A DNA stretch of 64,000 bases from Isoetes taiwanensis (GCA_021234155.1 JAJEKV010000014.1:17284618-17348617), one strand, 5' to 3'; shown: positions 1-11,692, counted from the stretch's first letter. Notes: generated by a model not told the origin, from the letters alone. Made by a program: numbers and translations.

Positions 1-2030
1 CTCAGCTGTCAGAACCATTTCCTCTAAGTACTTTTTTTTGCTTTCTTGTGTGCCATTTATGGTTGTCTTTGAAACTGTCTATGCCCAATACTTTCTTCAA
101 CGAGCTGCTTAACTTAGACTGGGGTGGCTTTACAGACCTATATAGTCTCGTATCTCAACCAGTTTTGACATTCCCACATCTCCACCACAAAACCCATTCA
201 AGCTGGCTCAAAAAATGAAGGTTAGCTCAATTTTCTTAGCTAGCATTGTTTAATGGTGTGCTAAGTTTGTTGTCATTTTTACTTCATCAGATGCTGCTGA
301 CCATGGATTTATCGGTGCAGTGCCATGGGAGAAGACTCATACTTTTTCTAGCAAATAGGAAGTATAATTCGCTTTCTACCTGCTTATCAAATGTTCCTAC
401 TTGTAAAATCATTCGTAGAACTTTGTAATTTCAGCCTTGCTATGGGGTGCCAAAAAGGTGCTCATCTGTTCATCATGATGAAACTATGCTCTCTCGAGGC
501 TTTTCTCCCGTTGAGAGCAGAGGGGAAAGATGTACATTTTAGTATCCTGGTGAAGCCATACATGATAAATTTTAGTCCGAAGTAGGAAAATGCAAGCATG
601 GCATCTTTTAGATCCTGAAGAGAGAAGGTATTTGCAACACTGCACCATTCGGCAATAAAGCGTGCAGTGGTATTTAATTTTGACAAAAGACTGAGCCCCT
701 CGTTGCAACCCCTTGGTTGTTTGGGCTAGTTTGATGCAGTAGCAATTTCTGCAGAGGTATGTCCTTTGTATACTTGAATTGGTTTAGTCTTTGTAGCCAC
801 TTTTGATTTCGATTGAATTTGACCTCTATAGCAATTTCTGCATAGGTATTGTCCTTTTATTAGTTATGTTCTTCTGCTTACAATTTGTGGGGAGGAGACG
901 TCCATTCCTTTGCAGAGGTTAGTTAGAAAGTTGTTTCTTTTAAACTTGTTTCTTTTAAACTTGACTGCATCTGCACCTCAATTTGTGTAGCAAATGGGCA
1001 CTAATGATCTACAAGAGATTTGCAACAGCCATAGTGTAAATGTTTGTTGAGATTAAAAGTATTATGCGGTTTGTGAACCAGAGAACTGGTTGTGTTTAAA
1101 CATCTCTGCTCCTCAAGAAACGAGCATTAGAGGATGAAAAGACATATCTAACACCACATTATATCACGAATGCATTGCAGAGATTGCCTTAGATTAATGA
1201 TGCATATTGTAAGTTCTTGTTACCAGATAGAGGTTCTTATTTTTGGTGTTGTCCACATTCATTTGGTTATACATGACAGAGCTTTGGTACTAACAATTAA
1301 TTTTGAAGATTGCTAATTCTCCTGTTTACTTTGCCCAACATGGTAAATTTGAACAGTGTGCACTAGGTGCCACATCCATAGCACAAATGATCTCAGTCTT
1401 TGCGGATACACTTCCTGGAGTGTACTTCTTTCTATTCCTTTAGCAAGGTAGATTTTTTTCTTTTTTCTTTTTGTGAGGGATTATGATGTTGAATTGTAGA
1501 TGAACTTCAAAAATAACTTATTGGAGTCTTTCTATTTGGCAAATTGATAGCAAGATTGACTTAGCTGACCTGAGAAAGTCGATTGCATTTGCATCTTAAA
1601 ACAAACTATAAGTTTGCAAGTTGGATTCTTGTAGTTTTTTTATGAAAAAACATGTAAATATAGAAGACTTTAGTCTTTGGATGTTGAATGCAATTTGGTC
1701 AAGGGAGAATCTCTTTGTGAATGTCATCCATGTACTTTCGTGCAACAATTTTGCCAATGAGATATTGCTTGTTCCGTTTGCAAATTTAATGCCCTCAACT
1801 TGAAAAGCCATCAATTGAAATGTTGGGCTTACACTGACTAGGCCACTCTTGTGTAGTTTTGTAGATCATCGCTAATTCCCTATTGTTTATGGTAGGAGGC
1901 TGGCTATTGTAATGTTAAGATGAAAGGAAACTGTAAGATAGAAATGGACAAGATTTTAAATCAAGACAAAGTCACATTACCCAACACCATATTGCAATGT
2001 TGCAATAGACTGGCATAGTGGCCGTCCTCT
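1..2030. other. Stretch without a recognisable gene
   Basis: AT-rich, T-rich plus strand with only short, unconvincing reading frames. The texture resembles plant intron or intergenic DNA. I see no transposon termini, RNA gene or conserved protein motif. Confidence 0.5.
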
Positions 2031-2039
2031 TGGAAGAGA

Positions 2040-2600
2040 AATTGCAGGCAGGAAAACCAGGGCGGTGGATCTAGTGTGGTGGACTATGTGCTGGTGCTTG
2101 CACAGGATATGCATGTCTTCAAGCACTTTCAGGTGAGAACAAATAATAGGGATGAAGAGGTCGATTCAGACCACCTATCGCTTTACTTGCAGCTGGCTTG
2201 GCAGGTTAACCTCCTGTGCGACAACTCCTCGCATGCCTCGGCTGCGATTGGATTATGAACATGCGTGGACGTATGCCCAGATGCTCATAGATGACCTGGC
2301 AGGAACTCTGCAATACCCTACACTAGAGCAATAGACAGGCGAGCTGAATGACGTGCTTAGGACTGCTGAAAGATGCTTTGGGACAAGCCGCCGCCTTGAT
2401 GGACCTCTGGGACCATAACCTTCCCACATAGTCAGTGGTTTGATGCGGAGTGCAAGGAACACAAATGCTGGCTCCCCCTACGACGGGGAGCTGTTGGATG
2501 GGGAAGGTCCTTCGATGTGTACGGCGAGTTGCTGTATATCGCAAGGAACGTCACTGTAGAAGAGGCTTTTGGTAGAGAAAAAGAAAGAGCTGGTGGATAT
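2040..2600 (+). pseudogene. LINE ORF2 endonuclease-region relic
   Basis: A frame from about 2068 reads VVDYVLV followed by an F-V segment and then SDHLSLYLQL. This matches the C-terminal end of the APE-type endonuclease of plant LINEs, where a VDYVLV strand precedes the catalytic SDHLPL. After a frame change, WFDAECKEHK near 2440 matches the WFDEECK motif that follows the endonuclease in L1-type ORF2. No reverse transcriptase follows; the similarity fades near 2600. The piece is on the opposite strand from the LINE at 2641-3990 and lies beyond that element's 3' tail, so it is most likely an independent fragment. Motifs are seen directly; the LINE assignment is by family knowledge. Confidence 0.65.
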
Positions 2601-2640
2601 TTTTATGTTGTGATTACTTTGGTTTTATTCAAGAATTTTT

Positions 2641-3990
2641 AGATAAGATAAGATAAGATAAGAGTTTTTATCGTCCACGAGAACCCAATCGGGTTATGGG
2701 ACCAGAACAAAGGAGGAGGGCATGAGCCCCCAACAAAACACAAGGCCTAAGCCCAAACAAAACACAATATGGGGACTAAGCCCCGTGACAAAATACCAAA
2801 GAAATAGCAGAAGAAACTAATGTGTGTTGAAAGCACTATGAATATCCCAACCAGGGGTTTGTAGGCCACTGGTCACGAATGATAGCCGTGCCTTCCCTAT
2901 ACACTGCCCACTTATTCTGCAGCCGAGCCTCTCGGATTACACAACTCCCCCCGTCGCCTAGTCAACTGTACCAGGGAGAGATCCTCCTGAATAGAGAAAC
3001 TAGTATTCTTCAAATGGCTGCCATGCTGGAGCACATACAGTCTGTCCTGAGAGGTACTAAAGCGCACGACCATATGACGAGGTCGATCCGGTCTCTGGGC
3101 CCCAACTCGCCGGGCTATGGCGATACTAGGCTGCTGAATGTGCATAATATCTGTGAAAAAATTCATGGCTTGCGCAACTTCTGAGCAAGAATCTGTTTCA
3201 GATAGCCCTACTATGCGCAGATTCAGGCCTCTACCTTGCTCGAGATCATCTATGGGAAGTGGAACCTGTCCCCCTTGCCTGTGAGAATCTGTGTCTGCTG
3301 AATCTGGAGGTATCTGGACATAAGTCATTATGGTATCCTTGCATGAGGCTGGACTTGTCTGAGTCATGGCATCTGCGCACACGTCTGGCTCAAGATCAAC
3401 CTGTAGACTGGCACCTGTGCATTGCGGCCTATCCGGGTCTAGGTCAGCCTGTGTACTGGCATCTGCGAACTGCGGCCTGGGAGAGTGTGGCGGCTCTGTA
3501 GGGCAATTCGGTAGAGTCTTGGAAGAAAGCATAATCAATATCTGCAGGAATTGCTTACCTTCCATTATGACAGTAGGGGCAAACATTGTCTGTTCCAAGG
3601 CAGGCGATAACGTATCATGTTCTGATGGTGAGAGCTGTGGGCTCAATTGGTCTCGAATTTCCAGAAACTGCTGTAGAAGGTCCCCGCTGGATGCACTAGG
3701 GTTTTTACCTCGAGTCCGTCTGGTCATAGCGTGGAACTGTGCAAGCGAGCCCGCTACTTGCTATCCTGGGGTTCCCTTCTTGGATCTAAATGGGTCCTAA
3801 TTCAAGTGTAATTATAGCTGGATGGAAACATGTGCAGTTATTGAGCAGATATCAGGACAGGTGGACTGGATTTATATAATCAAGGGAATTTACAGAGCAA
3901 TCAAGGGAATTTATGAGGCAGGGTGCGGGTTGCTGAGCCAAGGCGATGGAATTTATCATGGGTACAGGGAGCTATAATCAGGAATCAATT
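2641..3990 (-). mobile_element. Internally deleted LINE (minus strand)
   Basis: On the minus strand the order is a 5' leader (about 3990-3728), ORF1 (3727-2912), a short spacer with no reverse transcriptase, a GGGCTTAG-rich 3' UTR, and a tail of about four TTATC units (2663-2641), which is a typical simple-repeat LINE tail. ORF2 is almost entirely missing, so this is a non-autonomous or dead copy. The exact 5' end is uncertain because it lies against the broken chromovirus at about 4016. Confidence 0.6.
2912..3727 (-). CDS. LINE ORF1 protein, L1/RRM type
   Basis: The 271-residue frame is open from ATG. Residues 1-150 are low-complexity and acidic, with repeated DPDRPQC/QADLDPD-like units. 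From about residue 165 comes NLRIVGLSE, then a helix-rich stretch, ARRVG, DRPRHMVVRFS and FSIQEDLS. This is the order seen in the RRM (Transposase_22-like) domain of L1 ORF1 proteins, which bind LINE RNA. Many flowering-plant L1 ORF1 proteins also carry a zinc knuckle; none is visible here. The protein would chaperone LINE RNA in the ribonucleoprotein particle. The frame is intact, although its partner ORF2 has been deleted, which suggests a fairly recent origin or possible trans-mobilisation. Identity is by motif pattern only. Confidence 0.7.
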   Translation of the reverse strand: MTRRTRGKNPSASSGDLLQQFLEIRDQLSPQLSPSEHDTLSPALEQTMFAPTVIMEGKQFLQILIMLSSKTLPNCPTEPPHSPRPQFADASTQADLDPDRPQCTGASLQVDLEPDVCADAMTQTSPASCKDTIMTYVQIPPDSADTDSHRQGGQVPLPIDDLEQGRGLNLRIVGLSETDSCSEVAQAMNFFTDIMHIQQPSIAIARRVGAQRPDRPRHMVVRFSTSQDRLYVLQHGSHLKNTSFSIQEDLSLVQLTRRRGELCNPRGSAAE

Positions 3991-4015
3991 TAGCACTTAT
4001 TTTGTTGTGCTGAAT

Positions 4016-5210
4016 TCACAGGCGGCAGATATGAAAGGGCGTAAGAGGAAGAACAAAAAGATTTAACCAAGCAATCAGACCTGTGTCGTTAGCAGATGTC
4101 GTTGAAGAAACCCTGGGCAGGCGCAGCCAGTTGGACTGAGGGATCGATTTAACACAATCAAGTTGCACCAATGCTTCCAATCTTCCAACCTCTGATTTCA
4201 ATGATATAGGGATGAAGAATGTCTTGCTGACCTTATCCGATGGAATAAACATGTCAAGAACTGTGAAAGGAGTCTGAGAAAAGGTGACCAACCGACGAGA
4301 GACTCCTACTACTCGAACCGGCCCCTGAAGTTTTTCGACTGATTTGGGCGCTTCACAGTGAGCAATATGGCCAGCTCCTCCACAGTAGAGGCAAAAAATT
4401 AGACTCTCTCCGATGCTGCTTCTCGGCGGCAGATAAAGGTCCTCAAACTGCCTGATCAATTTGCATAGACTTAGGTCCAGACCTGCTAGATTCTACAGAT
4501 GAGACCGGTGAAGGCGTAGTTACAGGTGCTTGTGTGATAGGGAAGACCTGACTACGTCTCTCTTCCTATGTTCGAAGAGCCGATTATCACATCGAACTGC
4601 AAATCTGATGGCTTCTTCCAAAGTCTAAGGGTCCTCCATAGACAACAACATATCTTTCACATCCTCTTGTAACCCCCTTCGGAAACAATCTCGAAGTGCA
4701 ACATCATCCCAGGTAGTATCTATCGCAATTTGACGAAATTCTGATGCATATATTGAAGCTGGACAAGAGCCTTGCCTTAGATTGCAAAGTTTTGTGACGG
4801 TTGTGTGCTGACGATCGGTGTCTCCAAAGCATGCCTCGAGCTCTGTAGTGAAAGCAGCAAAATCTTGCAACTCTAGGGCTCCTTTCTCTAATAATGGAGC
4901 AAACCAACTTAGAGCTGGCCCTGTGAAAAGAGAATCAATCAGCCCCACTTGTTCCTGGGTCGTGGGATATCTATAAGGATGGAGCTGAATCACAAGCCTG
5001 ATCTGATTCAAAAAACCACGGAACTTGGACCGAGTGCTGTCAAACTTCTCTGGCAGGCTGATCTTAGGCTCTGATAACCTCAATCCCGAGCTAGAAGCAG
5101 ATTCATGTGAAACGATACGTTCCTTAAGCTCTTTTTTTTTCCAACTGCAACTGCTGGCATACTTGAACAAGCTACTGGACCTGCTGTAATAAAGTTGAAA
5201 CCTCCTCCAT
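4016..5210 (-). pseudogene. Chromovirus A gag-protease (5' half)
   Basis: Starting from the ATG at 5210, a Gln-rich coiled-coil N-terminus is interrupted by a stop. It is followed in another frame by PEKFDSTRSKFRGFLNQ, GLIDSLFTGPALSWFAPLLE and LRQGSCPASIYASEFRQ. These are the hallmark blocks of Ty3 chromovirus Gag (retrotrans_gag domain), which forms the particle shell. Further on, near 4390, a damaged zinc knuckle (CLYCGGAGHIAHC, one residue short of C-x2-C-x4-H-x4-C) precedes a protease start (EALVQLDC, with the catalytic Asp-Ser/Thr-Gly lost). Reading stops near 4016 and the rest of pol is absent. The 5' LTR lies immediately upstream (5293-5799). The missing downstream part matches what begins near 30.4 kb on the plus strand. 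Several frameshifts and stops make it non-functional as read. Confidence 0.8.
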
Positions 5211-5292
5211 AGATATAAAATCACCAAATATGAGCAAAGAAAATGCTTAGGATCAGATCAGGCAAGAACCGGTAAGGGATTCTGGTTCAAAC

Positions 5293-5799
5293 TATCATGA
5301 ACTTATGCGAAAACAAGGAAAATACGTGGAAAAATGCAAGAAATACGCCAAGATCGGCAAAGAATCTGATATATGAACAGGAATCAAGACTACAATGGCC
5401 CGAAGGCAAGCAGGAACACGAGACAGATGCCTAGAAGGCTCAAGACTGGCGTTGAACTGGAATGGTTCGACAAGAAGGAGATGCCTCCTTATGTATGTAG
5501 GCCAACGGTCAGGATCGCGCCACTCCAATGGATGAGATCATGACAAGTGTCGTGCATGCATGTAGGTTCTAGAATATTCTAGAACCTCCTGGAAACAGTC
5601 CCGCATATGAAAAAGACACGAGGGAATATCTTTAACAAATATTGGTAGGGCACTTGGCAAGGATGTGTGAGTTGCAATTGGAAAGTTGCGAGTCCAAAAC
5701 TTGCTCCGTGCAACTACCCTTTTGCATCCGTGTGACGATCGTCTTTTGTACATACGAGTATAATGTTCGTATGATATGAATATCCATATGGTCGTCACA
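5293..5799 (-). repeat. 5' LTR of chromovirus A
   Basis: About 507 bp, reading TGTGACGACC... on the minus strand and ending near ...TTCATGATA. It aligns along its length with the plus-strand LTR at 56144-56637 (for example the TTCAACGCCAGTCTTGAGC and CATATATCAGATTC blocks). The five bases before it in its own orientation are TATAG, identical to the five bases after the other LTR. The first 70 bp can fold back on itself (TGTGACGACC against GGTCGTCACA). Confidence 0.85.
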
Positions 5800-6504
5800 C
5801 TATACAATTCTTGAGAGGTCTGTAGATCTTCTTCAACTTTGTATTCTCAATTTAAAGTATTGTTTATAGTATAAAGCCAAGTTATAAGAGTCACGATTGG
5901 ATTTTTACTGTCTAAAAGGTCACATGTTTTCATATGATTAAGTTGACTATAAAGTTTAAGGTTTATTCGTTTTTTTATCCGATGGAAGGTTATTGACTTT
6001 CGTTTTTTTATTCGATAAAAGGTTATTGAGTTTGTTTGTACTTTAAACTTCAGGAGTTTTATTTCATGCATTATATTTTCTTGTATTAAATTGGGTTATC
6101 CTAAACAAGTACCCTTTTGCATCCGTGTGAAGACCGTCTTTTGTACATACGAGTATAATGTTCGTATGATACGAATATCCATATGGTCGTCACACTATAC
6201 AATTCTTGAGAGGTCTGTAGATCTTCTTCAACTTTGTATTCTCAATTTAAAGTATTGTTTATAGTATAAAGCCAAGTTATAAGAGTCACGATTGGATTTT
6301 TATTGTCTAAAAGGTCACATGTTTTCATATGATTAAGTTGACTATAAAGTTTAAGGTTTATTCGTTTTTTTATCCGATGGAAGGTTATTGACTTTCGTTT
6401 TTTTATCCGATAAAAGGTTATTGAGTTTGTTTGTACTTTAGACGTCAGGAGTTTATTTCATGCATTATATTTCTTGTATTAAATTGGGTTATCCCAAACA
6501 AGTA
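5715..6504. repeat. Tandem duplication of about 395 bp spanning LTR start and flank
   Basis: The unit 5715-6109 is repeated at 6110-6504 with about 3-4% divergence. Each unit holds the outermost 85 bp of the chromovirus LTR, the TATAG target-site bases, and about 300 bp of flanking DNA. The duplication therefore occurred after the retrotransposon inserted. The unit junctions share TAC/GTAC microhomology. Confidence 0.9.
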
Positions 6505-7500
6505 CAGTGAAGTTAGAAGTTTAAAAGCAGCAGTGAAATCAGTGGTGGCATTTTTTAATGCTGCCGTGAAATGAATGTTAATTGGGAGCTCCAAGCTACA
6601 TCTTGGTAATGCAGGATGTCCTGCATGGTTAACCTATTCCGGTCATGCCATCTGCAATGGGCCAAGTGGAAGAAACCCATCCCCATTTTATTAGCACATA
6701 TTGGAGAGTAGTTAGCTCGCCTTAATATTGTGAAATCGCCAAATCAGACGATGTATACCTATTTCCAGACCCAATTTGTAATGACTACAACTTTGTTGAA
6801 TATTCCCTTTTCATCAAGAAAAAAGATTATTGTTGTGAAGCTTGATCGTGTTACAATTGAAAATGGTTTGTTTTGGTTGTCTGTATATGAAGGAACTTTC
6901 TAATTGAACTTTCAAAGAACACAAAGCGGATGTGGATGCTTAGTCTTGCACATTCATATTGTCTGCGACAATTTTTTTTTAACAAAAATCAGGGAGCAAT
7001 AGACAGTGCACCAGAATCAATAATATAACCACATGACAGAATCAAATATATTACCACATGACCTCAACTTAAGGGCTAAGATCCTACCATAGAGGAGAGG
7101 TGCAAGACAGATATACAAAGCTCTAAAAATGCAAGATATGGATCAGGGCATGGAACACATAGTGTGGCCATTGCTGTTAAAAGATCGTTGAAGAACCCTC
7201 AATAAGATATGTTTTTGCTGCATATTGCAGGTAACATAGAATCTTGGATTTACTTGGAATGCTCCATCAGTATTATTGTTTTATTGCCACGATCGCTGAA
7301 AATATCCCAGAATGAGTTTTCACAAGTCTGGCCATGATAAAGATAAGACAAACTATATTTGTTTGTTGCACGTCACTTCCATGCACTTCAGAGATGTGGC
7401 CTTTCCCATTATGGTATTGAGAAGTCCAAAATGCATTTTTAAATAAAAAAGTTTTCTGCGTATTTGGTTTCAATTCGATTGGCTTTGGAATCCGGGAGCA
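6505..7500. other. Stretch without a recognisable gene
   Basis: AT-rich sequence with only short open frames that show no known motif; I see no repeat structure or RNA gene. Confidence 0.5.
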
Positions 7501-7508
7501 TTAGAAGC

Positions 7509-7546
7509 ATTCTTGCACTGCGACTCGCATGAAACCAACAATATCG
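7509..7546 (+). repeat. Partial copy of the repeat at 8251-8286
   Basis: About 35 bases beginning CATTCTTGCACTGCGACTC recur nearly unchanged at 8251-8286, at the end of the first 182-bp direct repeat. This shows a third, truncated member of that local repeat family. Confidence 0.7.
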
Positions 7547-7709
7547 ATAGATAGGCTTTTCATTCATCTCAGCAGTTTTTTCTACAATGGTATAGAGTGG
7601 GTAGCTGCACATCGCAGGTTACCCAAAAAATGAAAAACATAGGGAATATCCAGTTATAACACCTGGACCCCAAATAACATTGTGTGCTACAGATGTTGGC
7701 TAGTGTACC

Positions 7710-7790
7710 TGCCGAGAGCTTATCGTCAGGATTAAAAAACCCCGCTCTTTCGGGTTTTCGAGGAAAAACCCTAGCGATAAAATCTCGGCA
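7710..7790. repeat. 81-bp fold-back
   Basis: TGCCGAGA...TTATCG on the left pairs with CGATAA...TCTCGGCA on the right. An inner CCCGCTCTTTCGGG hairpin forms the centre. No coding capacity or target duplication is visible. Confidence 0.6.
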
Positions 7791-7924
7791 AGGGGCTTGG
7801 ACAACGCAGGGCTGCTAAATGTTCCCACAAAAAAAACCCACGCTCCACAGAGAATACCGAAGTCGCGCATCACCCCTGGACCTGCACATCACCAACAGAA
7901 AAACCAATAGAGAAAAAACCTCGA

Positions 7925-8012
7925 GAAGCGAGGGGCTGGTCACGGGGCCACGCGACAAAAAACAACATTGACACCGTGAAAAAGCAAGGGGCTGGTCACG
8001 CGTGCCACGCGA
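7925..8012 (+). repeat. Two direct repeats of a 31-bp GC-rich motif
   Basis: GCGAGGGGCTGGTCACG...CCACGCGACA at about 7928 recurs at about 7984, with a weaker relative (GCAAGGGGCTTGGACAACG) near 7791. Function unknown. Confidence 0.6.
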
Positions 8013-8072
8013 CAATTATAACAAATATGAACATATAAAAAACAATTTTAAGAGGGGGGGAGGGTGGGAGCC

Positions 8073-8640
8073 ATGGATACTGCTGAGAGATGAGAAAGCA
8101 CCGATGAAACGTCGATGAAGAACTCTGCAATAAGTAGCAATCCCCAACCTGATGAACGGCTTAAAAATGCATGCTATGCATGCATGCGACGCATGCAATG
8201 CATGCATGTTCGTCTTATGCGAGAATGTCGATTCGCTACGCGAATCGATGACATTCTTGCACTGCGACTCGCATGAAACCAACAACATCCCGATACCAGA
8301 GAACTTCAAATACTAGATCCGAGGAGAAAGGTTGAAGATTGTCCTATGCCGGACAAAAGGGCAAAGATAGAAGAGGTTAGAAAGGATATGAATGACCAAG
8401 AAAGAGTAGCTCATGCAAGAAGAAGCCCCACCTCCGCATGAGATCAAGAATAGAAGCTATGGATGCTGCTGAGAGATGAGAAAGCGCCGATGAAACGTCG
8501 ATGAAGAACTCTGCAATAAGTAGCGATCCCCAACCTGATGAACGGCCTAAAAATGCATGTGATGCATGCATGCGACGCATGCAATGCATGCATGCTCGTC
8601 TTGTGCAAGAATGTCGATTCGCTACGCGAATCGATGACAT
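8073..8640 (+). repeat. Pair of 182-bp direct repeats (8073-8254, 8459-8640)
   Basis: The two copies differ at about nine positions and are 204 bp apart. Each contains a cluster of CATGCATG/GCATGC (RY-type) motifs and ends in a hairpin formed by TGTCGATTCGC and GCGAATCGATGACA. The arrangement of two short identical repeats around a short non-coding core resembles a terminal-repeat miniature retroelement, but I cannot see LTR termini (TG...CA), a primer-binding site or a target duplication, so a simple segmental duplication is equally possible. Confidence 0.75.
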
Positions 8641-9021
8641 ATTATTATATGCGGCAAAGGAATTGAGTTCATTTAAAGATGGATAAATTTGAATGTCGTT
8701 TTTTTTGGCTTGCAATTGTTATCAATGATCAATCATTTTTGTTCACATGCTTATAGGCTGGAGCAAAAGTTAGGTTAATAACACAATATTTTCAACTTTG
8801 ATGCTATAGTCTTCAATATTGTTCTGTCTCCGATATTGGGCACTCGATGCTTATTATCTAATGATTTTAATCTTATGAATGTTGTACTCAAGATCAAATT
8901 TTCTGGCCACATGAAATCCGTCATCTTTCTCCTTTGAGGTCATATTCATGTTGGGCATAACATTAATTTCATTAATTTACGTGATCACATAAAATTCATC
9001 ACTAAGGTGACTACTTTCCTC
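8641..9021. other. Stretch without a recognisable gene
   Basis: AT-rich DNA; nothing recognisable on either strand. Confidence 0.5.
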
Positions 9022-9289
9022 AGAAATCCAAAGGTCCAACTTATCTTTCGAGAACTTAGATATAGCATGTACTTCTTACTATTTCAACCACCTATCCTTT
9101 ATCACCGTTTAAAAATCGTAGTAAAACAAACCCCACGCCAAAAGTGGTGCCGGTGACTAGAAATCCAAAGGTCCAACTTATCTTTCGAGAACTTAGATAT
9201 AGCCTGTACTTCTTACTATTTCAACCACCTATCCTTTATCCACCGTTTAAAATAAGAGTAGAAACGGAACCCCACGTCAAAAGTGTGTC
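9022..9289 (+). repeat. Tandem duplication of about 137 bp
   Basis: AGAAATCCAAAGGTCCAAC begins units at 9022 and 9159. The units run to AACCCCACGYCAAAAGTG and differ by a few substitutions and one small indel. Confidence 0.85.
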
Positions 9290-10545
9290 AGATTTATCAT
9301 TGCATGTCCTCAATAGGTGTAAATAGGAGTTTTATTCCCATGTATCTTCTTTATTTCACTAATCATATTTCAATATGGTGGTTTTGTTTTGTTAGTACAA
9401 AGCGTTCTTAACTCTCATACAACTGGAATGTACAATATTGTAATGCTAAAAGCTGGCAGAGTGTAGTCACATGATTTCTATGAAGGATGTTAATCATTTT
9501 CCCTTTTTCTTGCAATGTAGATTTAATTATACATGCCAACAAACTCAGTATATGTACCAGCAAACTAATAAACAATCTTGGTAATTGAAGATGTTTGGGT
9601 TTATTGCACCTTAAAGACCTACATACGAACTACTTTACATGCCAAACAAATGGCAATTGGGTTCACTACAACTTAATAACCTACATAAGAACAATTTTGA
9701 CAAAGGCTATTCAATGTATAATTTCTACAAAAACATGTACTTACAAGGCCATAACCATTGAATAGTTCGATATACTTTACAAATGTCAATATGGGGCTTA
9801 AAATTTTGGTAAAAAATCTAAAAACAATTCTTAGAATTTTGTGCATCAGTTTTACAAGTTGCATTAGGCACAAACTGAAAATTTTATTCTCGACAATGGA
9901 TTCTAATTTGAAATTATGCTACTTTTCTTCATTTTCCAAAGTGGAATTACCATTGCTCTGCAATAATGAATCCATAGCCTATTCTCATTTCCTTGAGGGC
10001 AACCCTCTGTGTGCGACAGCACCTTGTTTAATTTTCTCCCGCTGAACACCTACTATTTTGTCACTGCTACCACCACACCACACCACGTCATGTTTAAGGA
10101 AGGAGTAATTTCAATGACCTTGAAATTTATGTTTAAGGAAGGAGTAATTTCAATGGCCTTGAAATTTTGTTGTTTTAATTACCACATGCAAAAGATACGT
10201 CCGTTTCATTTACATTAACATGGCTCGATCCTTTTAAGAAAAAACATTACACAACGTGGCTAACCCTAAAGGATATATGTTAGCATGGCATTCCGCTTTT
10301 CTAATGTTAAGAAAACATGGTCATTTGAGTTGGCATGGTTAAAAATCCTTCTTTTACAAATTTGAATTGGCATGGTTAAAAATCCTTCTTTACAAATTTG
10401 CCTTTGATGCATTTTAGACTCATACTGACCGACTCCTATGTTTCAAAGGTTGAGTTTTGATCATTAGCCAAAAGGTTCTTTCCACTTAGATATGCATAGC
10501 ATAGCTTTAGGATTCGACCAAATGGAATTTGAATCCCTAATCTTA
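9290..10545. other. Non-coding stretch with two short tandem duplications
   Basis: No gene is recognisable. A 39-bp unit (ATGTTTAAGGAAGGAGTAA...) is tandemly repeated at 10090-10167 and a 37-bp unit (TTGGCATGGTTAAAAATCC...) at 10330-10403. Confidence 0.6.
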
Positions 10546-11166
10546 GGGTGAAATCACACTATAGCCCGCCCAGGATTGAGTTTTTTATGTCTTGGGCGGG
10601 GGATGAAGATGCCCAAGATAGCGGTATAGCCCAAAAATGACATGCCACGTCAAAATTTTTTATAAATGAAAACAGTCGAAGGGCTTGAAGAACCCTAAAT
10701 CGAAGAATCCTAAATCGACGATTCCACTAGCCGTAGCTCCGATTCTGTTCTAGAATTGCCCAAATTCCTGAACGTCACTACGGATTAGCTTTCTACTGAT
10801 TTTCTTTCTACTGATTTTGGGCTGTGTTAGCTCAATCTTTAGATTCTGATAGTTCGGATTTTTACTGTCCATGATCATTGCCGCGAATCTACTGATGAAT
10901 CGTTCTAAACCGAGCACCCGTTGAAGCAGTAAGAACCCTAATCTTTTCTGTTCGATATTTTTCTGCAAACGTGGCTTCGACGTGGCGGTGGCCAAGATCT
11001 TGGTCAGGGGATAATCCCCGGCCAAAAATACGCACCCTGCTTAGGAAATATTGCATCTCGAGCATCCTGAGTGTGATAAAGGGGGCGCCTAGGAATCCGA
11101 AACGCAGGAATTTTATTGGCGGATGATAATTTCATATCGTGGGCGGCCACAAGTGTGATTTCACCC
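10546..11166. mobile_element. Harbinger/Tourist-like non-autonomous element 1 (621 bp)
   Basis: Terminal inverted repeats begin GGGTGAAATCACACT at both ends (15 bp perfect, followed by a shared GCCCGCCCA-like block). The element is bounded by TTA on both sides (10543-10545 and 11167-11169). A 3-bp TWA target duplication and a GGG start are characteristic of PIF/Harbinger and Tourist MITEs. No transposase is encoded; the 91-residue minus-strand frame inside shows no known motif. Confidence 0.8.
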
Positions 11167-11381
11167 TTAATTTGGCTTTAGAAATTAAAAGCATGTTTCC
11201 AACTACAAAGTTATTTCTTTTTGTATCCGTAGACATAAGATTCAACTCTATTCTATTCTATAAACTATTTCAGTTTAAAATTTGACCCCAAGCAACAATT
11301 TCTTTCGAAGTCTCATGCTCATTCTACATTTCATCTCAAGCTGTTCTATCTATCTATCTATCTATCCCTATGGACTGCTAA

Positions 11382-11689
11382 GAGCCGGTTCACATGCGGT
11401 GAAGGTGCCATCACCGTCGTGTAAAAAGGTTCACCCTTTTACACGCATCATCACCTGCCATCCCCAAATAGCACAGAGCAAAACAGGGCCTCTCGCCCTC
11501 TGGCGATGGTTGCATTTGCATGTGAACCCAACCTTGGGCTAGATTCACATGCACCATCCCCGCCCTCACCCTCGTGTAAAATGCCAGGCCCTTTTACGCC
11601 TGCCATTATGGACCATCACCAATTTGCACATGGTATAACATGGTCCCTCTCCAACAGTGCTCCAATCACTGTTGGATGTGAACCGGCTC
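11382..11689. mobile_element. Harbinger/Tourist-like MITE 2 (308 bp)
   Basis: The inverted ends GAGCCGGTTCACAT and ATGTGAACCGGCTC are flanked by TAA on both sides (11379-11381 and 11690-11692). Internally a CACATGC...TCACC...GTGTAAAA...CCTTTTACRC segment occurs twice. Non-coding. Confidence 0.8.
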
Positions 11690-11692
11690 TAA

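Noticed and set aside
2040-3990. A single LINE with a twin-priming inversion
   Set aside because: The plus-strand endonuclease relic lies outside the 3' tail of the minus-strand LINE, whereas twin priming inverts the 5' part inside the element.
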